Origin: Granulicella sapmiensis
GTDB taxonomy: Bacteria > Acidobacteriota > Terriglobia > Terriglobales > Acidobacteriaceae
DNA: 64,000 bases
Direction of reading: 5' to 3'
Assembly: GCA_026225395.1 (NCBI GenBank)
Contig: JAMFSR010000012.1
Location: forward strand, 30,371-94,370
The translations under genes were made by a program, and so were the position numbers. The notes beneath the pieces were generated by a model, which saw only the letters and a program-made list of their open reading frames with translations, did not search any database and was not told the origin of the DNA. Each line of letters opens with the position of its first letter. Within the stretch, counting starts at the first letter, position 1. Shown piece by piece: positions 17,773-27,651 of the stretch.

Positions 17773-19923
17773 ATGGTTCGTACGCGGATGGCTTGGGCAG
17801 TTCCCCTTCTTGTGGCGAGTTTCGCCACCGCACAAATGCCCACCCCTCCAGCGTCGATCCTTGGCTATGTCGATTCGTCGCAGCAGACGAAGTGGGACGC
17901 CGCATTCCTGGCCATTCCGGATCCGAAGCTTGCCGGCGAAGAGCTGAAGATCCTGACCTCAGAGCCGCACTGGGCGAGCTCACCTGAGGACTACAAGACC
18001 GCTCTCTACGTCCGCGACAAGTTCAAGGCAGCCGGTCTCGACACCACCATCGTTCCCTACCGCGTCTGGCTCAACAAGCCCGTCAAGATCGAAATCACCG
18101 CCTTTGACGCCGCCGGCAAAAAGATCATGTCCGGCCCCAGCCGCGAGCACGTCGACCCCAAAGCCTACGGCGGCGACCCCTTCCAGGACGATCCGCGCAT
18201 TCTCCCAGCTTTCAATGGCGCTTCGGCCTCGGGCGATGTCACCGCCGACGTCGTCTACGCCAACTACGGCACCCAAGCCGACTTCAAGAAGCTGGCCGAT
18301 CTGGGCATCAGCGTCAAGGGCAAGATCGTCATCGTGCGATATGGCGGCAACTTCCGCGGCGTAAAGGTCTACATCGCGCAGCAATACGGCGCCGCCGGCG
18401 TGCTCATCTACTCCGACCCAGCCGACGACGGTTACGCCAAGGGCGATGTCTATCCCCGCGGCCCCTATCGTCCGGCCACAGGCGTCCAACGCGGCTCCGT
18501 CCAGTTTCTACCCATTCACTCCGGCGACGCCTCGACTCCCGGCATCGCCTCCACTATGGACCTGCCCGACTCCGCACGTGAGCTCGACCGCAGCAAGATG
18601 AACCAGCCCGCAATCCCGGCCAATCCGCTCTCCTACCAGGATGCCTCGCCCATCATGGAAGCGCTCGACGGCCCCGAAACCCCGCGCGAGTGGCAAGGCG
18701 ACCTTCCCTTCACCTATCACCTCGGCGGAACGGGCGCGGTCAAAGTCCACATGCTGCTTCAGCAGGACTATCAGCTGCGCACCATCTGGGATGTTATCGG
18801 CAAAATCCCTGGCACCGACGGCAGCGACGCCGTTGTCGTGGCCGGCAACCATCGCGATGCCTGGGTCTACGGCGCGGTCGATCCCAACAGCGGCACAGCC
18901 GCCATGCTCGAAACCGTCCACGGCCTCGGCGATCTGCTCAAGCAGGGTTGGAAGCCCAAACGCACCATCGTCATCGCCAGCTGGGACGCCGAAGAAGAAG
19001 GCCTGATCGGCTCTACCGAGTGGGTGGAAGGCAACGAAGCTCTCCTGCGTCACGCCGTCGTCTACTTCAATACCGATGTCGGCGTCTCCGGCCCGGATTT
19101 CAACGCCTCCGCCGTCCCCTCGCTCAAGCAGTTCGTCCGCGACGTCACCAAGGAAGTCCCCAGCCCCAAAGGCGGCACCGTCTACGACCAGTGGAAGAAG
19201 GAGCAAGCCGAAGCCCCGGGTCGCCGCGCCGCCCGAGCAACCGAGGCTGACAACGACGTACGCATCGGCACCCTCGGTTCCGGCTCGGACTACACGCCCT
19301 TCTTCCAGCACGTCGGCGTGCCTTCGACAGACATCGGCTCGGACGGTCCCTACGGCGTCTACCACTCGGTCTTCGATAACTACAACTGGTTCATCAAGTT
19401 CGCCGACCCTACCTTTGTCTACGAGCAGCAGCAAGCCCGCGTATTCGGCCTGGAAGTGCTCCACATGGCCGACGCCGACGTCCTGCCCTACGACTACAAG
19501 CTCTATGGCCACGAGGTCACGGGCTACGTCGAAGCCGCCCAGAAACGCGCCGTCGAAGCCAAGATGCAGCTCAACTTCGGTGCCGTAACTACTGCAGCCA
19601 AACGCTTTGCTTCCGCTGGCGACGCGGTCTACAAGCTACAGGCCGCACTTTCAGCGGCGCCAAAGCCCTCCTACGCCGCTCTTAACACTGCCTTGCGTGA
19701 CGCCGAAACCGCGCTGTTGAACGATGCCGGCCTGCCTAAGCGTCCGTGGTATCGCCATACGATCTACGCTCCCGGCGAGTTCACCGGCTACGCCGCAGTG
19801 GTTATTCCAGGCGTCAATGAAGGCATCGACGCAGCCGACGCAGCCCGCACCCAGGGACAGATCGATGCGCTGGCGTCTGCCCTCAACCACGCATCGGAGA
19901 TTCTGGAAAACGCCGCGAAATAA
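17773..19923 (+). CDS. M28 family metallopeptidase, glutamate carboxypeptidase II-like, secreted
   Basis: 716 residues with a signal peptide (MAWAVPLLVASFATAQM after MVRTR). A protease-associated domain is inserted early (VKGKIVIVRYGGNFRGVK ... GAAGVLIYSDPADDGY ... RGSVQFLP). The co-catalytic zinc site is intact: GNHRDAWVYGAVDPNSGTA, SWDAEEEGLIGSTEW and, late, the downstream His region (GPYGVYHSVFDNYNWF). A C-terminal helical dimerisation domain like that of transferrin receptor/PSMA follows. It should release C-terminal acidic or other residues from peptides in the periplasm. Its start is 46 bases after mscL; no operon partner is evident. Confidence 0.92.
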   Translation: MVRTRMAWAVPLLVASFATAQMPTPPASILGYVDSSQQTKWDAAFLAIPDPKLAGEELKILTSEPHWASSPEDYKTALYVRDKFKAAGLDTTIVPYRVWLNKPVKIEITAFDAAGKKIMSGPSREHVDPKAYGGDPFQDDPRILPAFNGASASGDVTADVVYANYGTQADFKKLADLGISVKGKIVIVRYGGNFRGVKVYIAQQYGAAGVLIYSDPADDGYAKGDVYPRGPYRPATGVQRGSVQFLPIHSGDASTPGIASTMDLPDSARELDRSKMNQPAIPANPLSYQDASPIMEALDGPETPREWQGDLPFTYHLGGTGAVKVHMLLQQDYQLRTIWDVIGKIPGTDGSDAVVVAGNHRDAWVYGAVDPNSGTAAMLETVHGLGDLLKQGWKPKRTIVIASWDAEEEGLIGSTEWVEGNEALLRHAVVYFNTDVGVSGPDFNASAVPSLKQFVRDVTKEVPSPKGGTVYDQWKKEQAEAPGRRAARATEADNDVRIGTLGSGSDYTPFFQHVGVPSTDIGSDGPYGVYHSVFDNYNWFIKFADPTFVYEQQQARVFGLEVLHMADADVLPYDYKLYGHEVTGYVEAAQKRAVEAKMQLNFGAVTTAAKRFASAGDAVYKLQAALSAAPKPSYAALNTALRDAETALLNDAGLPKRPWYRHTIYAPGEFTGYAAVVIPGVNEGIDAADAARTQGQIDALASALNHASEILENAAK

Positions 19924-20034
19924 ATCCGAAATTCACGCTGGAACGGATGGCAATCCGCGTACTATTTTGTACAGATACGACACATCCAATCGTAGATTCA
20001 CTGCTGAGCAAACTCTGCGCCCCGAGAGGGCCCC

Positions 20035-20127
20035 ATGCACCAAATTTTTACGGCGCTATGCTTTGTAGCCATCGTGATCGTCCCTACCGTCGTCGCCACG
20101 CGCGCAGCCAGCAAACACCACGATTAG
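20035..20127 (+). CDS. Candidate 30-residue hydrophobic peptide
   Basis: ATG at 20035 preceded by GAGAGGG (four-base spacing), followed by 30 codons and TAG. The peptide has a single hydrophobic helix (FTALCFVAIVIVPTVVA) and a basic/His tail RAASKHHD. A strong terminator hairpin begins 22 bases after the stop, which makes a short independent transcript likely. It could be a membrane mini-protein; coding status is not proven. Confidence 0.4.
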   Translation: MHQIFTALCFVAIVIVPTVVATRAASKHHD

Positions 20128-20149
20128 TTTCCGGATCGCCAGCAACAGC

Positions 20150-20174
20150 AAGGCCCGCATTCGCTGCGGGCCTT
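20150..20174 (+). terminator. Intrinsic terminator between small ORF and thiC
   Basis: A perfect 10-bp inverted repeat, AAGGCCCGCA / TGCGGGCCTT, with loop TTCGC. Followed on the plus strand by GTCCTGTTT. It sits between convergent units and may serve both. Confidence 0.7.
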
Positions 20175-20194
20175 GTCCTGTTTATCGCCTGTGT

Positions 20195-21688
<1,494 letters not shown>

Positions 21689-21874
21689 TCAGATTCTCCC
21701 CACGAGGCAAGCCGCGAAATTTTGTCTCACGCGCGTACTCACCTGTTATCGAAAAAGTATACGCCGCCCAGCCCAGCCGCCTTACTTTGCGAAACTTCGC
21801 TCAACTTGGCGAACTTAGCGTCAAAGCCTTGCCGTTGCTTGTTTTCCGCACTTCGCTTGATACTCTTATCCTCA

Positions 21875-23083
21875 ATGAGCATCACTTCTACACTTCCGCG
21901 CGGCTTTCGCTGGTCTGCGGTCAAAGCCGGCATCAAGGCCAGCGGTAAACCCGACGTCGCGCTCGCCGTCTGCGACGCGGGGGCAACCGCCGCCGCCATG
22001 TTCACGGGAAATCAAGTCGTCGCCGCTCCAGTCACCGTGGGCCGCCGCCATCTGGCAGCCACTGGAAGCCGCGTCTCCGCCGTGCTCGTTAACGCAGGCA
22101 ACGCCAACGCAGCCACAGGCGAGCCCGGCATCCTGGCCTGCCAGCAGTCCTGCATCGCCGTAGCCAACGAGTTCGGCTGCGTCTTCGACGAAGTCATTCC
22201 CTCCTCCACCGGCATCATCGGCGTCCCGCTGCCGGTCGAAAAGCTCATCGCCGCCATCCCCGCTGCGAAGGCCGCACTCGGCTCCGATAAGGCCGCCGCC
22301 GAAGCATTCGCGACCGCGATCATGACCACCGACACGAAGATGAAAGTCGCCTACGAGACCATCGACCTCGGCGGCAAGCTCGTCAATATCTTCGGCTGCT
22401 GCAAAGGCGCCGGCATGATCGGCCCGCAGCTCGTTCCCCACGCGACGATGCTCGCCTACATCTTCACCGACCTCGCCGCCTGCGCCGAGCACCTGCAATC
22501 CATGCTCGCCACGGCCGTCGAAGGCAGCTTCAACAGCATCTCTATCGACGGCGACATGAGCACCAACGACACCGTGCTGCTGCTCGCCTCAGGCGCCAGC
22601 GCAGTCACGGCCCAAACCCCGCACGTACCAGCGTTTGAGGCAGCCCTCCAGCGCGTCTGCGACTCACTAGCCCACGCCATCGTCGACGACGGCGAAGGCG
22701 TCACCCACGTCGTCACACTCGAAATCACCGGCACCCGCACCGACGCCGACGCCAAGGCCATCGCCCGCACCATCGCCAACTCACCCCTCTGCAAAACCGC
22801 CTGGTCCTCGGCCGACCCCAACTGGGGCCGCCTGCTCGCCGCCGCCGGCCGTGCCGGCATCGCCTTCGACCCGGCCACCGTCACCATCGAAATCGGTGGC
22901 CTCCCAGTATTCGCCCACGGCGTCCGCTCGCCGCGCTTCAACGAGTCCGACACACACGAAGCCAGCTCCGCCCGCGAGTACACCATCCACATCGATCTAG
23001 GGCAGGGCCAGGGTCGCAGCCGCTTCATCACCTGCGATTTGACCCACGAATACGTGTCGATAAACGCCGACTACTCCACCTAG
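21875..23083 (+). CDS. argJ: Bifunctional ornithine acetyltransferase / N-acetylglutamate synthase
   Basis: 402 residues from ATG at 21875; the longer frame upstream overlaps no conserved sequence. Opening LPRGFRWSAVKAGIKASGKPDVAL, the oxyanion region PSSTGIIGVPLP, the TTDTKMK segment and the self-cleavage site HA/TMLA (Ala190-Thr191) are typical of the Ntn-like ArgJ. The proenzyme cuts itself before Thr191 to expose the nucleophile. It transfers acetyl from acetylornithine to glutamate (cyclic arginine pathway); whether it also uses acetyl-CoA cannot be told. The C-terminal CDLTHEYVSINADY is conserved. Divergent from thiC. Confidence 0.95.
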   Translation: MSITSTLPRGFRWSAVKAGIKASGKPDVALAVCDAGATAAAMFTGNQVVAAPVTVGRRHLAATGSRVSAVLVNAGNANAATGEPGILACQQSCIAVANEFGCVFDEVIPSSTGIIGVPLPVEKLIAAIPAAKAALGSDKAAAEAFATAIMTTDTKMKVAYETIDLGGKLVNIFGCCKGAGMIGPQLVPHATMLAYIFTDLAACAEHLQSMLATAVEGSFNSISIDGDMSTNDTVLLLASGASAVTAQTPHVPAFEAALQRVCDSLAHAIVDDGEGVTHVVTLEITGTRTDADAKAIARTIANSPLCKTAWSSADPNWGRLLAAAGRAGIAFDPATVTIEIGGLPVFAHGVRSPRFNESDTHEASSAREYTIHIDLGQGQGRSRFITCDLTHEYVSINADYST

Positions 23084-23095
23084 ACTGGAACAACG

Positions 23096-23671
23096 ATGCC
23101 TGATGACAGTTTCCCCACTTCGCCAGAAACATCGCGTGCCCTTGCTTTCGAACTTATCGACTTTCTAAAAGAAAAGATCGAAAACACGACGCAAAGGCGC
23201 GAGTGGTCAAACCGCAACTTCGATCTCCTTCGCCAGTTCTCTGACAAGAAAAGCGCCGTTAGTCTTCCGAGTGCTCCGGGCACGCCATCATCGGACAGGA
23301 AAGCTTTATTTCTTTGGGACTTCGTTGCCTATATAGACGGCAAAGGCCTTTTGATCGTGGCGGAATCCGAACACGAATCGGATATACGCGGATTGCAGCA
23401 CGATTTTGAGAAGCTCCTATATGTCCGCTCGCCGGTCAAACTTTTCATGTGCCGTATGGAGACAGAAGAGGACCATATTGGGACACTTGATGACCTTTTC
23501 GAATACATGAGATCTGTCTGCTCCATCTATTCCGCAGGCGAAGTCTTTATTGTGTATTTCGTATGGTGGTCATTGGAAGATCGGCAAAACCGCGACAGGG
23601 CATACTGGCTTCAAATTGACAGCACATCGGCAGATCATCCATTGTCTGGAAAGTCGTTCGTGCGACGCTAG
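23096..23671 (+). CDS. Hypothetical protein, possibly PD-(D/E)XK nuclease-like, paired with a HigA-type regulator
   Basis: 191 residues, lower in G+C than its neighbours. Not a family I can name with certainty. The centre reads WDFVAYIDGKGLLIVAESE, then HDFEKLLYVRSPVKLFMC; spacing of Asp, the E-S-E strand and the DFxKLL helix resembles uncharacterised proteins with a restriction-endonuclease-like core ('wD.v.....EsE.....DF.KLL'). No catalytic lysine is obvious. The gene begins 12 bases after the argJ stop and ends 34 bases before the HigA-like gene in the same direction, so the two are probably co-transcribed. It could be the toxin or effector of a two-gene module. Confidence 0.75.
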   Translation: MPDDSFPTSPETSRALAFELIDFLKEKIENTTQRREWSNRNFDLLRQFSDKKSAVSLPSAPGTPSSDRKALFLWDFVAYIDGKGLLIVAESEHESDIRGLQHDFEKLLYVRSPVKLFMCRMETEEDHIGTLDDLFEYMRSVCSIYSAGEVFIVYFVWWSLEDRQNRDRAYWLQIDSTSADHPLSGKSFVRR

Positions 23672-23705
23672 GAACTTTTCAATTAGCTGAGCGAGAAGGA
23701 TACGC

Positions 23706-24002
23706 ATGAAAAAACTTGCAATCTCTCATCCAGGTTATTTGCTACGGGCTGCGATCAAGAAGCGCGTCACAATTACGGCCTTAGCGAAGCACCTCGACAA
23801 TTCCCGTCCGCAATTGGCCAGCTTGATAAACGGCCGAGGAAGGATTTCACCGCTACTCTCACTAAAACTCGACGAAGCCTTCGCGAAGCCCCCAGGATTC
23901 TGGTCGGACGTGCAATATCGCTACGATCTCGAAAAAGCCCGCAAAATAAAGCGCAAGCGACTCAAACCGATCCTCAAACCCGAAGACAAAGAACTGGTCT
24001 AA
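23706..24002 (+). CDS. HigA/VapI-type helix-turn-helix protein
   Basis: 98 residues. ISHPGYLLRAAIKKRVTITALAKHLDNSRPQLASLINGRGRISPLLSLKLDEAFAKPPGFWSDVQYRYDLEKARK is the HigA-type XRE fold, including the 'hPG.lL', 'R..l..linG...is' and 'pgfW...Q..YDLe' landmarks. The basic tail KIKRKRLKPILK is unusual. In type II toxin-antitoxin systems this protein binds its own promoter and neutralises HigB. No HigB-like gene is present; the only partner is the unknown gene just upstream. GAGAAGGA precedes the ATG. Confidence 0.88.
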   Translation: MKKLAISHPGYLLRAAIKKRVTITALAKHLDNSRPQLASLINGRGRISPLLSLKLDEAFAKPPGFWSDVQYRYDLEKARKIKRKRLKPILKPEDKELV

Positions 24003-24079
24003 ATCCCACCCCTAGCGCATCTTCATAAGCCGCATTTATCCTCGTAGAGGAAAGTTTGCATACTAAGGGGAACCGCACC

Positions 24080-26761
24080 ATGCCGACCAATGTCGATGAA
24101 GCCGTAAAAAAGGACATGACCGCCGAGGTCGCAGAGTGGATTGAGGCCTTCGACGAAGTCGTCGCCCAGGACTGGGAACAGGGCGCAGCACTCCTCTCAG
24201 CCCTCCGCACCCGCGCTCGCGAGGCTGGCGTTCCCGCCGTCGGTGAAGTCGTCACCCCTTACCAGAACACCATCCCCAAGCACGACGAAGTCCCCTATCC
24301 CGGCGACCGTAATCTCGAGCGCCGCCTCGAAGCGCTCCTCCGCTGGAACGCCATGGCGATGGTGCATAAGCAGAACAAGTACGATGCCGGCATCGGCGGC
24401 CACATCTCCACCTACTCCTCGCAGGCGACGCTGCTTGAAGTCGGCTTCAACCACTTTTTCCGCGCCAAATACGCCAGCGAGCAGGGCGAACAGCCCGGCG
24501 ACTTCGTCTACTTCCAGGGCCACGCCTCACCCGGCGTGTACTCCCGCGCCTTCCTCGAAGGCCGCTTCGACGAACAGCGCCTCAAAAACTTCCGCCACGA
24601 GCTCCGCGACACGCCCGGCCTTTCCAGCTATCCGCACCCCTGGCTCATGCAGGACTTCTGGCAGTTCCCCACGGTGTCCATGGGCATCGGCCCGCTAAAC
24701 GCCATCTACCAGGCCCGCTTCATGAAGTACCTGGAGAACCGCGGCCTCATCCCGCACACCGAGCGCAAGGTCTGGGCCTTCGTCGGCGACGGCGAAACCG
24801 ACGAGGTCGACACCCTCGGCGCCATCGGTCTTGGCAGCCGCGAGAAGCTCGATAACCTGATCTTCGTCATCAACTGCAATCTCCAGCGTCTCGACGGCCC
24901 CGTCCGCGGCAACGCCCGCATCATCGACGAGCTCGAGGGCACCTTCCGCGGCGCCGGCTGGAACGTGATCAAGGTCGTCTGGGGCTCCGATTGGGATGAG
25001 CTCTTCGCCCGCGATCACCAGGGCCTGCTGCTCAAGCGCATGGAAGAGTGCGTCGACGGCGACTTCCAGCGCTACAAGGCCAAGGACGGCGCTTATCTCC
25101 GCGCTAACTTCTTTGGCAAGTATCCCGAACTGCTCAAGATCGTCGAAGACAAGACCGACGAAGAGCTTGGTCGTCTGCACCGCGGCGGTCACGACCCCAT
25201 CAAGATCTACAACGCCTACAAGCGCGCACTCGAGCACAAGGGTGGCCCCACCGTTATCCTCGCCAAGACCGTCAAGGGCTACGGCATCGCCAGCGCGCAG
25301 TCACGCAACCCGACCCACTCCGAGAAAAAGCTCACCGACGAGGGCCTCGCGGCATTCGTCAAGCGCTTCGAGATTCCCCTCCCCGAAGAAGCCGCGAAGA
25401 ATGCCGACTTCTATAAGCCCGGCAACGACGACCCGGCCATTCAGTATCTTCAGGCCCGTCGCGCCGAGCTTGGCGGTTATCTGCCCACCCGCGAAGTCCC
25501 ACCATCGACCTTCAAAGCGCCGCCTCTGGACTTCTTCAAGACCTGGCTCGGCGGCTCCAAGGACCGGGCCATCTCCACCACCATGGGCTTCGTGAACATG
25601 CTCAACGGCATTCTCAAGAATCCGGAGATCGGCAAGCTCATCGTCCCCATCATTCCCGACGAAGGCCGCACCTTCGGCTTCGAGTCCGTCATGAAAGCCG
25701 TCGGCATCTACGCCCCCGAAGGCCAGAAGTACGTGCCGCACGACGCCGACATGCTCCTCGGCTACAACGAAAAGAAGAACGGCCAGATCCTCGAAGAAGG
25801 CATCACCGAAGCCGGCTCCATGGCCAGCTTCACCGCCGCGGGTACAGCGTACTCAAACTACAAAGTGCCGATGGTTCCCTTCTACCTCTACTACTCCATG
25901 TTCGGCTTCCAGCGCATCGGCGATATGGCCTGGGCCTTCGCTGACTCGCGCGGCAAAGGCTTCCTGATGGGAGGCACCGCTGGCCGCACCACCATGCTCG
26001 GCGAGGGCCTGCAGCACCAGGACGGCCACTCGCCCGTCCTCAGCGGCACCATCCCCACCTGCCTCACCTACGACCCCGCCTACGTCTACGAGATGGCGGT
26101 CATCATCCAGGACGGCATGCGCCGCATGTATGAGAACAGTGAAAACTGCTTCTACTACATCACCATGTACAACGAGGACTACCTGAACCCTGCGATGCCC
26201 GAAGGCGACAGCGTCCACGAAGGCATCCTCCGCGGCATCTACAAATTCAAGTCGTCGGAAAAGCCCGCGCAGATCCAGCTCTTCGGCTCCGGCCCCATCC
26301 TCAACGAAGCCGTTCGCGCGCAGCAGATCCTGGCCGAGAAGTACAACATCGCCGCCGACGTGTGGTCCGTCACCAGCTACGTCGAGCTCCGCCGCGACTG
26401 CCTCGACGTCGAGCGCTTCAACCGTCTGCATCCGTCCGAAAAGGAAAAGACCCCGTTCGTCGTGCAGGCTCTCGGCAAAGCCGCAGGCCCGATCATCGCC
26501 GCCAGCGACTACATGAAGTCCCTGCCCGACGCTCTCTCGCCCTGGCTCGGCTCGCGCCTCGTCTCTCTCGGCACTGATGGCTTCGGCCGCTCGGACAATC
26601 GCGAACACCTCCGCCGCCACTTTGAAGTCGATGCCGAATCCATCGTCGCCGCTGCTCTCTCCAAGCTCGCCCGCGAAGGCGTCATCAAGCCCAAAGTCGC
26701 GGAGAAAGCCTTCGCCGAACTCGGCCTCAAGACCGACGGGGCAGGCGCAGCCAAGGCATAA
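24080..26761 (+). CDS. aceE: Pyruvate dehydrogenase E1 component, homodimeric
   Basis: 893 residues from ATG at 24080 (AAGGGG upstream). This is the large single-chain E1 of the AceE type: HISTYSSQATLLEVGFNHFFR, the ThDP motif GDGETDEVDTLGAIGLGSREKLDNLIFVINCNLQRLDGPVRGN, KTVKGYG, and in the second half PDEGRTFGFESV, GEGLQHQDGHSPVL and YEMAVIIQDGMRRMY. It decarboxylates pyruvate and passes acetyl to the E2 lipoyl domain. E2 and E3 genes are not adjacent; instead a degenerate E1-alpha-like gene follows. The tail is short and Ala/Lys-rich. Confidence 0.97.
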   Translation: MPTNVDEAVKKDMTAEVAEWIEAFDEVVAQDWEQGAALLSALRTRAREAGVPAVGEVVTPYQNTIPKHDEVPYPGDRNLERRLEALLRWNAMAMVHKQNKYDAGIGGHISTYSSQATLLEVGFNHFFRAKYASEQGEQPGDFVYFQGHASPGVYSRAFLEGRFDEQRLKNFRHELRDTPGLSSYPHPWLMQDFWQFPTVSMGIGPLNAIYQARFMKYLENRGLIPHTERKVWAFVGDGETDEVDTLGAIGLGSREKLDNLIFVINCNLQRLDGPVRGNARIIDELEGTFRGAGWNVIKVVWGSDWDELFARDHQGLLLKRMEECVDGDFQRYKAKDGAYLRANFFGKYPELLKIVEDKTDEELGRLHRGGHDPIKIYNAYKRALEHKGGPTVILAKTVKGYGIASAQSRNPTHSEKKLTDEGLAAFVKRFEIPLPEEAAKNADFYKPGNDDPAIQYLQARRAELGGYLPTREVPPSTFKAPPLDFFKTWLGGSKDRAISTTMGFVNMLNGILKNPEIGKLIVPIIPDEGRTFGFESVMKAVGIYAPEGQKYVPHDADMLLGYNEKKNGQILEEGITEAGSMASFTAAGTAYSNYKVPMVPFYLYYSMFGFQRIGDMAWAFADSRGKGFLMGGTAGRTTMLGEGLQHQDGHSPVLSGTIPTCLTYDPAYVYEMAVIIQDGMRRMYENSENCFYYITMYNEDYLNPAMPEGDSVHEGILRGIYKFKSSEKPAQIQLFGSGPILNEAVRAQQILAEKYNIAADVWSVTSYVELRRDCLDVERFNRLHPSEKEKTPFVVQALGKAAGPIIAASDYMKSLPDALSPWLGSRLVSLGTDGFGRSDNREHLRRHFEVDAESIVAAALSKLAREGVIKPKVAEKAFAELGLKTDGAGAAKA

Positions 26762-26801
26762 TCAAATTCAGGCTCACAAAAAGGGACGTCCACCAAATGC
26801 T

Positions 26802-26839
26802 TCCCCTGATCCCTGTTTCCTAATCCCTGTTCCCTGCTC
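26802..26839. repeat. Low-complexity CCCTG-type intergenic repeat
   Basis: Between aceE and the next gene lie near-repeats of the unit TGATCCCTGTTTCC / TAATCCCTGTTCCC / TGCTC. A related tract (ACTCCCTATTCCCCACTCCC) lies at 40257-40290 before a glycosyltransferase gene. Read on the other strand both are purine-rich, like the 3'-end repeat family. Confidence 0.5.
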
Positions 26840-26857
26840 TTCGAGGTCTTCCTTACT

Positions 26858-27607
26858 TTGCCTGAAAATCCGCTGCTGCCCAATCGTCGTCTGAAAGAGT
26901 TGCTGGAGCTGATGCGTCGCTGCCACGCGATTGACCGCCGCAACCCAAAGCAGCTCAACCGCGAAGCCCTGCTCGCCGCCACAGCCATCCATCTGGAGGC
27001 AGGCGACATTCTCTTAAGCGAAGCCACCGACAAGGCCGCCCCCTTCTTTGCCCCGGAACAGAAGCCCAACGCTCTTGTCACCTGGAAGGCCGTCGTCGCG
27101 CCCGAAGACAACGTGGCTCTGCCCAAGGTCTCTCGCCTGGCCCTCTGCGCTGCGATGGCCCAGGGTCTTCGTGCTTCTGGCGCCGGCGGTGTGGTCCTCG
27201 ACCTCACCACGATCCCCTCCCCTGAACCCGGATGGGCCGACACCCTCGCCTACGCCCAGCATGCCCGTCTTCCACTGCTGCTGGCCGTTGCCGATCCAAC
27301 CGCAGGCCGCGCCGCTCGCAGCGCCAACACCCTCAGCCTGCCCGCAATCTCGAAAATCGCAAAGAAGCTCAAACTGCCCGTCATTCCCGTCGATGGCGAA
27401 GACGCCGTGGCCGTCTACCGCGTCATGCAGGAGTGCCTGCTGCGTGCCCGCCTCGGCGAAGGGCCGGCCGTCATCTGGGGCGTCCTCACACCGCAAACCA
27501 GAGGCGAAAAGCTCAGCCGGTCCGCCCAGCCCATCGCCCGCATGGAAAAGTATCTCGCTGTGCGCGGTCTCTTGCGTCCGAAAACAACCCCACGGCCCCG
27601 CGGCTGA
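26858..27607 (+). CDS. Degenerate E1-alpha-like protein (dehydrogenase E1 fold, no ThDP motif)
   Basis: 249 residues, start TTG at 26858 with GAGG twelve bases upstream. The C-terminal third reads KKLKLPVIPVDGEDAVAVYRVMQECLLRARLGEGPAVIWGVLTP, which corresponds to the 'VDG.D..avy...A..rAR.GeGP.lIe..t.R' region of E1-alpha subunits of 2-oxoacid dehydrogenases. Earlier parts (LMRRCHAIDR, LPLLLAVADPT) match E1-alpha positions, but the ThDP-binding GDG...N motif is missing and the chain is about 100 residues short. It is unlikely to be catalytic; an accessory or structural role next to AceE is possible. It follows aceE by 96 bases. Confidence 0.65.
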   Translation: MPENPLLPNRRLKELLELMRRCHAIDRRNPKQLNREALLAATAIHLEAGDILLSEATDKAAPFFAPEQKPNALVTWKAVVAPEDNVALPKVSRLALCAAMAQGLRASGAGGVVLDLTTIPSPEPGWADTLAYAQHARLPLLLAVADPTAGRAARSANTLSLPAISKIAKKLKLPVIPVDGEDAVAVYRVMQECLLRARLGEGPAVIWGVLTPQTRGEKLSRSAQPIARMEKYLAVRGLLRPKTTPRPRG

Positions 27608-27651
27608 ATCACATCCCTGTGATCCTTTCCACTGCACGTACACTTAGCACC

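Noticed and set aside
17166..17843. N-terminal extension of the MoaD-MoaE frame
   Set aside because: It is antisense to mscL and the sequence is low-complexity Asp/Gly/Arg; MoaD starts naturally at 17165.
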